In this document: one piece after another, positions 46,144-57,006 of the stretch | How the letters are laid out: the number at the start of each line of letters is the position of its first letter | Position numbering within the stretch: position 1 is the first letter of the stretch | Assembly: GCF_963583255.1 (NCBI RefSeq) | Contig: NC_084810.1 | Span: 11,119,853 to 11,183,852 of the forward strand | Direction: 5' to 3' | Source of the DNA: Pyrus communis | Lineage: Eukaryota > Streptophyta > Magnoliopsida > Rosales > Rosaceae | DNA: 64,000 nt | Translations under genes and position numbers: made by a program | Notes under the pieces: model-generated | Told to the model about the DNA's origin: nothing | Seen by the model: the letters and a program-made list of their open reading frames with translations, nothing else | Databases searched by the model: none

Positions 46144-49100
46144 GTATGACTGGTGGGGAAGTTGGTTGTCCGGCAGATAATGTAACCATGCACATAGTTT
46201 TGTATGAACCCCATCTATTTCACTAACTTCATACCTAAGAATACACCTCTGACAACCCTCTCAGGCCCATCCAACTTGATAGAAGGATACGGTAAGGCAC
46301 GTATAATGTTGTCCAATGGTACAATCTTGACCATTTCTGAGGCACTGTATTCTCCACGTTCCGGAAGAACATTGTTAAGTTTCAAGGGCATTAAAGATAA
46401 CAATTACCACGCTGAAACCCACATAGAAAACAGAGTTGAATTTTTGTGCATAACTTCCTATGAATATGGCTAGAAGCGTATTCTAAAGAAGATGGAGCGT
46501 ATCCCAAATGGTCTGTATACTACGACCATACGCCCCATAGAATGCCACTATGTGGCCGACCCTAATACTGGGACTGTGCACGAAATTACACTTTGGCATG
46601 ATCATTTGGGACATCTTGGACGAATAGCGATGCGTCGTATCCTCAAATCATCACACATGCATCCATTAACCTGAAGTTTAGGTTCGATCCAAGGAATCGT
46701 ATGTCAAACATGTTCAATAGGAAAGCTTATTACTAAGCCTTCTTATGAAAAGATTCGTTCAAATCCTCCTATTTTTCCACAACGGATTCACTGGGACATT
46801 TATGGACCAATTCACCCTCCCTGCGAACCATTTAAATACTTTATGGTTTTGGTTGACACTTCCACACGTTGGTCACATGTGTGCTTGTTGTCCATAAGGA
46901 ACACTGCATTCTCCAAACTGTTGGCTCAGGTTATCAAGCTTAAGGCTCACCACCTTGATTATCCGATCAAATCTATTTGATTAGATAATGCTGGAGAATT
47001 CACATCTAAAACTTTTGATGATTATTGCATGTCGGCTGGGGTTGGAGTTGAACATTCCTTACCCCATGTTCACACTCAGAATGGCTTGGCAGAGGTTTTC
47101 ATTAATCGCTTACAAATGATTGCTCGATCGTTGGTTATACGTACCAAGATCCCAATCGCTGCTTGGGGCGATGCAATATTGCACATAGCGAAGTTGGTTT
47201 GCCTGAGGCCTGTTGCGACACAACCATTTAGTGCCCTTTAGTTGGTTACTGGATATAAACCCGACATATCACATCTGCACATTTTTGGTGCGGTATATGT
47301 GCCGATCTCGCCGCCTTTATGGACAAAAATGGGGCCTCAACGAAGGATGAGAATCTATGTCAGATATGATTTTCCTTCGATTATTCATTACTTAGAACCT
47401 TTGACAGGCAATATGTTTACCACTCGTTTCGCAGATTGTCACTTCTATGAGACAATCTTCCCACTATTAGTGGGAGATAAGAACGTCAATGTTCTTCAAG
47501 AACGACGCGAATTATCATGGACGACTCCTACTTTGTCTCATTTAGATCCCTGCACCGCTCAGTCTGAAACTGAAGTGCAGCGTATATTAGATCTCCAGAG
47601 CATAGCTTAGAGCATGCCAGATTCTTTCATTGATCTAGCGTGCGTGACAAGATCACATATTCCAGCCGTGAATACACTTGCAAAGATAGATGTACCAAAT
47701 GTACGACGGACTTCCCTCCTGGAAGCCCGAGACACCAATCTTGGTGATCCACGTACATTTGCGGCTAGCCAATCATCTGCCCCTATACAAAAGCATAGCA
47801 GACCTTTTGGTTTAAATGATTCACACCCTTGGAAGAGGAAATCCACGACACAAGGTCCTGAAGAACCTACCATGAATCCGACTATTGCTTACTCATTCTA
47901 TACAACTCATGAGAAAATTCTAGATTATGGAAGTGTCCTTGAAGAGACAAATCCTCATCTCGTCGTGAGATTTTGGTCTATTATGCTAGGTTAAATAATG
48001 TGTGGCATAGAGATGAGATGATTGTCGACGATGCCTTAGCATTTGCAGTAGCTACTGAGATAATGTTAAGCGATAACATTGAATCATGTTCCGTTGATGA
48101 ATGTCGATATAGAACTTATTGGTCAAACTAGAAACAAGCAATCCAAGTTAAAGTCGAATCGCTTGCGAAACATAAGGTGTTTGGACCTGTAGCTCCTACT
48201 CCTCTACATATGAAGCCCGTTGGCTACAAGTAAGTTTTCGTTCGGAAGCGTAATCAGAAGAACAAAATTGTGCATTACAAGGTTTCTCACAACGCCCCGG
48301 GATTGACTATGACGAAACTTATTCACCCGTTATGGAAGTGATTACTTTTTGCTACCTTATCAGTTTGGTAGTTTCTGAAAAACTGAGTATGCAACTGATG
48401 GACGTAGTAACTGTGTATCTCTATAGGGATCTTGATATGGAAATTTACATGAAAGTTCTCGAAGGACTTACACTGACTGGTTCAAATATTTCCAAACCCC
48501 GGAACACGCTCTCAATTTGGCTGAGGCGTTCACTCTACGATTTAAAACAATTTGGAAGAATGTGGTATAACTGTCTGAGTGAGTATTTGACTAGTCAGGG
48601 ATATGTGAACAATGAGCTATGCCCTTATGTGTTCATTAAGAAGTCATATTCCAGATTTACGATTGTTGCAATATATGTCAATGACATGAACCTTATCGAA
48701 ACTTTTTGAAGAGTTCGCCAGAATTGCCGTGCACCTGAAGTCAGAATTTGAGATGAAAAGATCTAGGTAAGACTCGATATTGTCTCGGTCTCGAGATATA
48801 GCATTATTTGGATGGAATTCTAGTACATCAATCGAACTACACCCAAAAGGTGTTGCGCCGTATTAATGAGGATAAAGCGAAGCCTTCGAGTACTCCTATG
48901 GTCGTTTGATCGCTAGATGCAAAATGAGATCCCTTCCGTCCAAAGGAGGATGATGAAGAGATTTTGGAGCCTGAAGTTCCTTATCTAACTGCGATAGGCG
49001 CTTTACTGTACTTAGCTTAATTCACTAGAGCTAACATCTCCTTCGTTGTTAATTTTTTGGCAAGATACAGTAATGCACCAACATGCAAACACTGGACTGG

Positions 49101-49702
49101 CATGAAAGATATCTTCTATTACGTTAAGGGTACTACAGATTTGGGCTTGTTCTATCCTTATGGATCCTCGAGTAATGCCGCACCCTTTGCTTCTCGAGTC
49201 GATTCTCGCCTTGTTGGTTATGTCGACGAAAGATACTTATCTGATCCACATAAGGCGCGTTCTTAAACGGGTTATCTCTTTACCATTGGAGGCACCGCAA
49301 TCTCTTGAAGGTCAACTAAACAGACCTTAGTTGCCACTTCTTCTAACCATGCTGAAATTCTCACCTTACATTAAGCAACTCATGAATGCTTTTGGTTGAG
49401 AGCAGTAGTAGGCCATATTCATAGCTTCTGCGATCTTTATCCCGTCGTTGATGTCCCGATGACAATCTTTGAAGACAACGCAGCATGCATCGAATAGCTC
49501 AAGAAGGTTACATCAAAGGAGACAACACCAAGCACATTGCACCGAAGCTTTTCATTTCACATCAACAAGAACATTAGAAGATTGAAGTCACGCAAATCTG
49601 TTCACAAGACAATCTGGCCGACCTCTGCACCAAATCACTCTAAAGATGATGTTTCAGAAGCTTGTTCATGGAATTAATATGCATAAACTTTCTGAGTTGT
49701 AA
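46144..49702 (+). pseudogene. Degenerate copia pol polyprotein, copia-2
   Basis: Recognisable in order: pre-integrase domain (SGPSNLIEGYGKARIML; HEITLWHDHLGHLGRIAMRR), integrase core (IHWDIYGPIHPPCEPFKYF; LDNAGEFTSKTF; HTQNGLAEVF, giving D, D and E), integrase tail (KMGPQRRMRIYVRYD), reverse transcriptase (about 48270-48720; RSLYDLKQFGRMWY; IYVNDMN where active enzymes have YVDD), and RNase H (ARYSNAPTCKHWTGMKDIFY; SNHAEI; EDNAACIE). The frame ends near 49702. Stops occur in every domain, for example TGA at 46978-46980 just before LDNAGEF, an Arg codon in relatives, and the catalytic Asp-to-Asn change at 48680-48682. Confidence 0.9.
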
Positions 49703-50119
49703 CATTGCTATTTCTCTTTAAAACTTTGTCAAACTCAAGGAGAGCATTCTGAAGATACTTGCTTGATCTAAATGTACTTTTTTTCCCTACGATTAAGAGC
49801 ATTTTTCCTACTGAGTTTTTGCTACCGAACTAGGTTTTAACGAGGCACCCATCTTGGGCTAGTCATATCCTTGATGACGTCCCATAGACGTTTCTTTTGA
49901 CTTTGCATTTCTCATGCATTTTTCCTTGGACTTCGGATTTTGTCCCTACTCGGGTTTTTGCCATAGCCTTAGGGTTTCTTAGTGAGACTCATTTACTTAT
50001 ACAGTTCTTATCTTATTGAGAATAAGCGTTGTTCCTTAGAATCAGTGCTAACAAGTCGACTTCCTCAACTTCTGCATGATGCTAAATATACCTTGAGTAT
50101 TTACACACTCAAGGCGGAG

Positions 50120-50374
50120 TGTTGTAAACTTTCCTAGTTTAAGTGTGATTGTGTAAATCCTAGATTAGATTGGATTCTAGTTATCCTTTGCTATTACATA
50201 TTGTATTCCTTGGGGATGAAGGAATTTCTTCTCTCCTTTTACTACTATAAATAAAGGCACTATGTAGGAGGGATAACACACATATTCCCCTACAATTCTA
50301 CAAACACATCTCTCACTCTCTCTTCTCCTTGGCGCCAGTCCTCTCATCTTTGTCAAATAAAATAGGCTACAACA
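50120..50374 (+). repeat. 3' LTR of copia-2
   Basis: It starts TGTTGTAAACTTTCC after the short purine tract AAGGCGGAG and ends ATAGGCTACAACA. It is the partner of the 5' LTR, with about 17 hand-counted mismatches. Confidence 0.93.
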
Positions 50375-50379
50375 TATTT

Positions 50380-51627
50380 TAGTTAATAAATTAGTTTTAA
50401 TAAATATTTTGGTAATATATAAGTTGGTTTGATAATTTGAATTGGATATTAAAAAAAATTTACATTAATAAGAAATAAAAAGGAAAAAATGAAGAAAATA
50501 AATAAATAATGCAACTGGCATGACGAACCTAGTATTCGTCACGCAAATGGATTATATTAAAGTATAAATAAAATGAAAAAGAAAATAATGAAAAAAAAAG
50601 ACACTTGCACAACGAACATAAAATTTTTGTTCTGCTAAGGGAACTTGCGCGACAAATTATATGTTCGTCGTGCAAAGTGGTTGTCCCAAAAGTGATCTTT
50701 ATAACCTGACATTATAAGTTGCAGAGGGAGAAAACTGTAGTTTTCTCCCCTGCAAATTATACCATCTGTTTTCTTTAATTAGGGATCCGTCGGTCTAATT
50801 TTCTCTCAATTTCTTCCTTTAAAACTTCATTCATCTAAATCTCTAGGTTGATCAAGGTATTTTGTTGTGTTTGGTAAGGGTTTTTGTTATTTTCATTTAA
50901 AATTATCAATCCCAATTCATACTAACACCATAAAATTTGTTGTGTATAGGAATATTGTGTGTGACTAGCGCTCGGTGGATAACGATTTGGAAGATATTTT
51001 TTTGTTTTATTTAAAGAAAATATGAATTAGTTAAAGTATGTTGAAATTATGTTGTTAAATTTGTTTATATTAAGTTGTTAAATTATATTAATTTTTATGT
51101 TATAATTATGTATAATGTTGAATTGTATATGTACAAATTTGTACGTGATGTACAAATATGTGTCGCGATGTATGGAGTTAATTGAAATTAACTTTGTACT
51201 TGGTTTTTTTTTATAGTAAAACTTAGTTTCCCATTTGAGGATTAATTGGATGTCACGCATGGATGCAAAAGCATGACTGTGGTCTAATTAATTCTTGAAT
51301 TGTCCCATTATTTGGACAGTTTGGGAATGCAAAGTTATGCTGCATAGTTTACGGTTAAAGGATTAGGTTTCGGTCGTGGGAATTTCGGTGTCATCTCCAT
51401 ACGTTCTTCGGATGGCACATAGGTATTTCATATCTATGTTATGCACTTGAAGAACTGTACAGAGATGCTGCCAAAATTTCTCCACATCGAAATCTAATCC
51501 GAAGTAGCTGTAAATTACGTGACATAATTTGCATTCCCGAATAAGATAAGGCCCTTATTGGAGGTATAAAGTGAGAATATCATGTAAAAGTTGTTGTGAT
51601 TATTGTACTATTATTGTGGTTGCAGGA
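50380..51627 (+). other. TNP2 upstream region of CACTA-B
   Basis: This continues CACTA-B after copia-2. It includes a palindrome cluster (50515-50680) and a probable 5' non-coding exon ending GATTTGGAAG at 50993. Here the donor reads AT at 50994-50995 where CACTA-A has GT. The acceptor before the TNP2 start is GGTTGCAG, ending at 51625. Conserved blocks at 51260-51560 match CACTA-A 17280-17500. No protein is supported. Confidence 0.5.
50515..50680. repeat. Internal TTGCGCGACGAA-type cluster between short ORF and TNP2, CACTA-B
   Basis: Motif halves at about 50514-50548 (GCATGACGAACC / TTCGTCACGCAAATGG), 50604-50638 (CTTGCACAACGAACAT) and 50643-50678 (CTTGCGCGACAAATTATATG / TTCGTCGTGCAAAG). 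It matches the cluster at 18115-18275 in CACTA-A. Confidence 0.75.
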
Positions 51628-54600
51628 ATGATGGACAGAACATGGATGCATAACCCGAACAGATGCACCAACGAATACTTGAACGGAATCGAGGATTTTA
51701 TTGACTTTGCACGTACACACAACCCGGGTGCAACTAGAATCCGATGTCCTTGTAGGAGGTGTAACAACACGTTAAGGGAAACTTTTGAAAATGTTCGATT
51801 TCATTTAGTAAGGAATGGAATGGTAGAGACCTATAATATTTGGAACCATCACGGGGAACAATTACACAATGCTTCGTCTTCAAACATGACAATAGTGGGC
51901 AATGTTGAACCAAATATGGATCCTAATGAACAAGTCATGGAAATCTTAAATGATGTTTTTCCATTTGCGTTGACAAATACCAATCAGGAAGTGGAAGATG
52001 ATGTGCCAACACCAATGGATAAGGGAGCATTCAAAGAATATGACAAATTATTAAAAAATGCCAACCAAGAGTTATACCTGGGGTGTGATGGATTTTCTGT
52101 TCTCATAACTATTGTGGAACTGATGCATGGGAAAATAAAGTATCGTATGTTGAACCAGTGTTTTGATTATTTTTTGGGGGTTTTCAAGAGAATTCTACCA
52201 AAGGACAATTGTTTGCCGAAAGACCATAGAAACGCTTAAAAGGTGTTGAATGGTCTCGGATTGGGTTATGAAAAAATTTACGCAATGAGTTGAGGTTCAA
52301 AATGACATCTCAGAATAGATCGACGAAGACCCCACAAAAAGTCATGAGCTATTTGCCTTCCAAGCCTAAGTTGCAACAGTTGTATATGTCAACGCATACT
52401 ACCACGAACATGAGATGACATAAGGAAAAACGGGTTGATGACGATGTCTTGAGGCATTTTGCAGATGGAGAGGCATGGAAAGAGTTCAATCGAACGTTCC
52501 TTGATTTTGCTGCTGATTCTCGGAACGTTAGATTGGGACTTGCCACTGACGGATTTAATCCGTTTGGGGTTTTAAACCAACACCACAAGGCTTGGCCGAT
52601 TTTCGTATTTCCATATAATTTGCCGCCATGGAAATGTATGAAAAAATAATACATGATGATGACTCTATTAATAACTAAAGATCCTGGTAGGTTAATCGAT
52701 GTATACTTATGACCGTTGGCGGATGAGCTAAAAGATGTATGGACACACGGTGTGCGCACATACGATAAGTTTACTGGCAAGATGTTCACTTTGCGGGCTG
52801 CAGTGATGTGGACTGTGAATGATTTCCCTACATATGCAATGGTTTCCCGGTGGAGCACTAGGGGTTATATGGCATGCCCTATATGCAAGGAAGACGTAAC
52901 ATCTAGTTGGCACGTTGGAAAAGTTTGTTACCTTAGTCATTGGAGATGGTTGCCTTGGGCCCACGAGTGGTGAGAGAAGGATAAAGAGTTTGACTAGGAG
53001 AAAGAGCATCGCCTCAGACCCAGAGAATGGTCCGATGATTAGATTTTGGAATAGCTTAACCGTTTGGATTTTGCTCCTTTCAGGACCAATGTTAGTAGGA
53101 CCAGACCTTCTACACATATGAACTGGACACACAAGTTTATGTTTTTTGAGCTCCCGTATTGGTCGAAACTACAATTGAGACACAACCTTGATGTTATGCA
53201 TGTTGAGAAAAATGTATTTGACACATTGGTTAGCACAATTCTAGATATTAAGGACAAGATAAAGGACACGATCAAAACTCGTCTTGATTTGGAACGAATG
53301 GGAATACGATGGGGTTTATGCATGAATAGGGACAATGAAATCGAATGACAAAAAAGAACTTTTAATGTTTCTATCGTTTGTAAAGTTTCCCGATGGGTAT
53401 GCTTCAAATGTCACGTGTTGTGTGAATGTTAACGGGGGTAAATTAGCTGGCCTAGAGAGTCATGACTGCCATGTGGTTCTATAACACTTACTTCTTGTGG
53501 GTATTCGACATCTTTTGCCAGCCGATGTAGTGAAACCAATCATGTTGTTATCCAGTTTTTTTTTTTCGTAATTGACGTCAAGAACGTTACGAAAAATGGA
53601 CGTTAATTAGTTGCGCCATGACATTGTGCAAGTTCTATGCAAGTTTGAGATGATATTTCCTCCAGCTTTCTTCACAAGTATTATCCACGTGATGGTTCAC
53701 TTACTAGATGAGGCATTACTTGCTGGACCAATCAACTTTTGATGGATGTATCCAATAGAAAGGTATATATTCCTCATCATTTTTATTAATCAATATTAGT
53801 AAAATTTGTATCATATCGTTTTATTTTGGCAGGATTCTTGAAGACTTGAACAAAAGTGTACGAAACAAAGCAAAGCCCGAATGATCCATTATAAAAGCTT
53901 GGGTGGCATATGAGGCGCTTACATTTTGTGGAATGTAATTAAAGGATGTTGAGACAACTTTCAATCATCCTCCTCGCAATAATGACGGGGGTGTGAGAAA
54001 GGAGAAACCTTCAGTTTTTTCCTAAATCGCTCGACCATTCAGTGATCTGATACGAGGCGAGTCGTTTTCCAAGAAGAACATGGAGGTAGCACATTGGTTC
54101 GTACTCAACAATTGTGATGAAACATTGTCATACCTAGATAAGCATGAAAATATGATTAAGTAGGCACATCCTTCACATTTGTATGCCAAGAAACACTATG
54201 AATTGTTTCCGCAGCGGTTTCTCGAATATGTAAGTTTGAAGTGTTTTGTATTGGACTTATATATTGTACCAATTAATTTGCTCGAACTAACAAATTTAAA
54301 TGTTTGTCTAATATTAGGTGAATCAATTGAAAGCATCGAATTCCCTAGCGTACAGTGAAGAGTTCTATAACTTGGCGTTCGGACCGATTCGCGTTGAATT
54401 GTACTCGGGTTGCCATGTTAACATCATCAAGTTCTTAGCTGGTGCATGAGATGGCAAGTTGTGTACGAAAAAAAGTGGTGTTCATGTCCCAGAGGGAGGC
54501 AAAAGTACATACATTGAATTCTATGGAAAACTAACAAGTGTCGTGCAATTGTTTGACAAAGACTAGTGCCAAGTGGTCATATTTAAGTGCCAATGGTTTG

Positions 54601-55106
54601 ATACATACCCAATTAGGCATGGAAGTGTGAAAAGAGATCATGGATTACTATCAGTGAACACTACCAAAACTTGGTACAATGACGACCCTTAGATCTTAGC
54701 AACCATGGCAAAACAAATTGTGCATCTAGATGACCCTAAAGCTGGGAGGGGTTGGAAAGTTGTTCAGAAGATGGATCATAAGAACGTGTATGCTATACCA
54801 GAACAAGTCCCTACTGACGACGACATTGACAATGTTGCTGACCAACGTCTAGAATCTTCGATGGAAAGTGGTGCGGAAACACTTCAAAATACTAATCTTA
54901 TCTAAGAACCCTTTTAGATAGAAGGAGTATCTTCAATCGAAGTACCGATTCAGTCAATCACAATTGACCTCGGTAATCTTCCACGATACGATGGTCTAGT
55001 GTGCACAAACGACGATGGTGACGTACCTATTGATGATGAGGAATGGGACACTGAAAATGATGATAGCGATGAAAGTGAAAGCTATTATAGTTCGGATGAA
55101 GATTAA
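51628..55106 (+). pseudogene. TNP2-type CACTA transposase, CACTA-B
   Basis: The N-terminus MMDRTWMHNPNRCTNEYL follows a GCAG acceptor. The transposase-associated domain is intact here (FARTHNPGATRIRCPCRRC) and open to 52239. It is followed by the Transposase_21 core (FADGEAWKEFNRTFLDFAAD; NPFGVLNQHHKAWPIFVFPY; TLRAAVMWTVNDFPTYAMV; RHNLDVMHVEKNVFDTL), the DUF4218-like and DUF4216-like parts (KTWYNDDP; MAKQIVHLDDPKAGRGWKVV) and the acidic tail ending SSDED at 55106. Damage: about 60 bp deleted near 52280, removing the segment with C-P-V-C present in CACTA-A; stop codons near 52238, 52646, 52711 and in the C-terminal half; several frameshifts. Confidence 0.9.
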
Positions 55107-55269
55107 GGCAATTTATTTGCGATTTTTTTTTTGTTGTAAAACACATGAAATAGTTAATGCATTATATATGTGAATTACTTTGTAAATAAATTTGTTTTAT
55201 TTGTATTTTATAATAAATTGTAATCAAAATAAAAAAAAAAAAAAAAGTAAAAAAAACATTTTAAAACAT

Positions 55270-55432
55270 AATTACACGACGCACAACAACTTTTGGTCTC
55301 GCAAGCGTTTTAATTTTACGTGGGAAGATCAAATTTTTAGACACCTACATGACAAATACATATATTTTGTCGTGCAAAGCGTATTTGCACGACGAAACAT
55401 ATGTATTCGTCGCACAAGAGTCTGAAAATTCA
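55270..55432. repeat. Internal TTGCGCGACGAA-type cluster between TNP2 and Ptta genes, CACTA-B
   Basis: Motif halves at about 55273-55310, 55343-55378 (ACATGACAAATACATATATT / TTGTCGTGCAAAG) and 55385-55418 (TTGCACGACGAAACATATG / TTCGTCGCACAAG). It matches the CACTA-A cluster at 13190-13510. Confidence 0.75.
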
Positions 55433-55439
55433 ATTAGGG

Positions 55440-55976
55440 CGCTTTTTTTTCACGGAAATTTTAAAAAACTTGTGCCACAATTTTTTAACCTTGGGCAACA
55501 AAGTTTTAATTTCAAGTAAAGGGTTCGAATTAAGACCGTGGGGTTAAATTTAGGGCCTTGTCTTGCTCTTGATTGAATGTGAATAGAAAATAGGGTACTT
55601 TGTTTTTATTGATTATTCTGGATGTAAATCTGTATTGGTAATGTTTTTTTTTTTTTTTTTTTTTTTTTTCATAGAAATATAGCTAGATTACCTGTAAAGA
55701 ATATTGATAACTAGGTTCACAGTTTCACACTTGCGATTCTCATTTTCCTTGTTTGATATTCCTATCGTTTCTCAGGAACCAAACAAAGCTTTAACTTACA
55801 ACTTGTTTCGATCGAAATTTTCGCTGCAAGTGTTGTTTCTGTGTAATTTTCAATGCAATCATCACATAATTTTGACTGCTTCTGTTTCTGTGTAACTAGA
55901 CCAGAATACAGATGAACTGATTTGTGAAATTTTAAGAATTGCGTGTTGGCTGTGTTTTCAAATCGTTAGGGTGTAG
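55440..55976. other. Interior of CACTA-B upstream of F-box fragment
   Basis: AT-rich, with a T-run at 55645-55670. The part from about 55700 may be 5' UTR or intron dragged along with the F-box fragment. No gene is supported. Confidence 0.4.
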
Positions 55977-56087
55977 ATGGCTTCGATGTTAAAGCATCAA
56001 GCAAGAGACAGTTGTAGGATTAGTGCATTGCCAGATGTACTTGTTTGTCAGATATTTTCCTTCCTTCCAACACTGTATGCAAAGTGA
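55977..56087 (+). pseudogene. F-box protein N-terminal fragment captured in CACTA-B
   Basis: ATG at 55977 opens MASMLKHQARDSCRISALPD, then VLVCQIFSFLPTLYAK and a TGA at 56085. The pattern ISALPD-V-L-x-x-I-x-S-F-L-P-T matches the start of plant F-box/FBD/LRR proteins, substrate adaptors of SCF ubiquitin ligases. A frameshifted continuation (SVLRNNG) fits the SVLSRRW motif that normally follows. Similarity is lost by about 56120, so only the F-box start was taken. CACTA-A shows no counterpart. This is a captured host gene piece, not functional. Confidence 0.6.
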
Positions 56088-57006
56088 TTCAGTGTGTTGA
56101 GGAATAATGGAAATTAAATAAGAAATCAAACGCATGAAGACATAAATAGTGCTGTAGCTTAATTAGTTAGTCATACAATTGAACAGAGATAGTTATAGAA
56201 TTACGGCCGTGGGGTTTTTTAATTAGATAGTCATACAATCGGACATAGATACTAATGCTTATCCCTCGAAAGTCTTGACTCCTAAATTGATAGAAAGTGT
56301 TATTTGCTGCTACTCACTCTTTTCTAAATATATTGCATTGTTAATTATTGCAGTTAGCAAGCTCTGTTTTTAACTAATAGTCATATGATTTCTATATGTA
56401 ATGTGGATGTTTAAAGAGACTGAGAATCACTTTATATGGTCCATTTTCTTATTACTACCTATGAAACTATTAAGTAATTATGGTGGAAATTGTTTGTATT
56501 TATGTTGCTTAGTACATACACATATAACACACACACACATAGCGCACATACACAACTTGCACACATCAACACACACACACATATAGAGTCCATTGAAAAT
56601 TAGCATACATCAACACACACACATACCCAAAATCGGCATACATGGATACACACATAGACAGAGTACATACACACACCCACACACACAGAGCACGTACATA
56701 CATACAGACACATACACTCATAGACTATGATTTTGCCTCCAACTACTCCTTTATGCTAGTTTCTTCTTATAAGTCATAATTGCTGGGTCTATATCCTATC
56801 TGAATTGATTAGTTTGTGTATAGTAGATCGGTTTTAAGTTTTGTTTCTGCCAAACTTGAATTAGGTTTAGAATTAGGGATCGTAAATTTCGTTTTAAATT
56901 TAAGTTGAAATTATTATGCATGTGTACGGTAAGTTAAATCTTTGTGTATGAAACAAATTTATTTCCAATTTTGTAGATGTCTTAGCTCATTAGAACCTAA
57001 AGGGCG
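56088..57006. other. Interior of CACTA-B with CA microsatellite
   Basis: An irregular CA/TACA microsatellite spans about 56515-56725. The rest is AT-rich without a supported gene. The last tens of bases are probably the leader of the Ptta gene. Confidence 0.5.

Larger units (their letters stand above)
42925..50374 (+). mobile_element. Full-length Ty1/copia retrotransposon (copia-2)
   Basis: Both LTRs are 255 bp with TG...CA ends. The TSD is TATTT (42920-42924 and 50375-50379). The order is LTR, leader, gag, spacer, protease/integrase, reverse transcriptase, RNase H, LTR, as in Ty1/copia. A hand comparison of the two LTRs gives about 17 mismatches in 255 bp (near 7%), so insertion is not recent. 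Many stops and frameshifts make it non-autonomous. It inserted between the short ORF and the TNP2 gene of CACTA-B; CACTA-A lacks it at the same place. Confidence 0.95.

Noticed and set aside
52349..53407. Long minus-strand ORFs of 122-169 codons
   Set aside because: They are reverse-strand shadows of the TNP2 transposase of CACTA-B, whose plus-strand motifs are clear.
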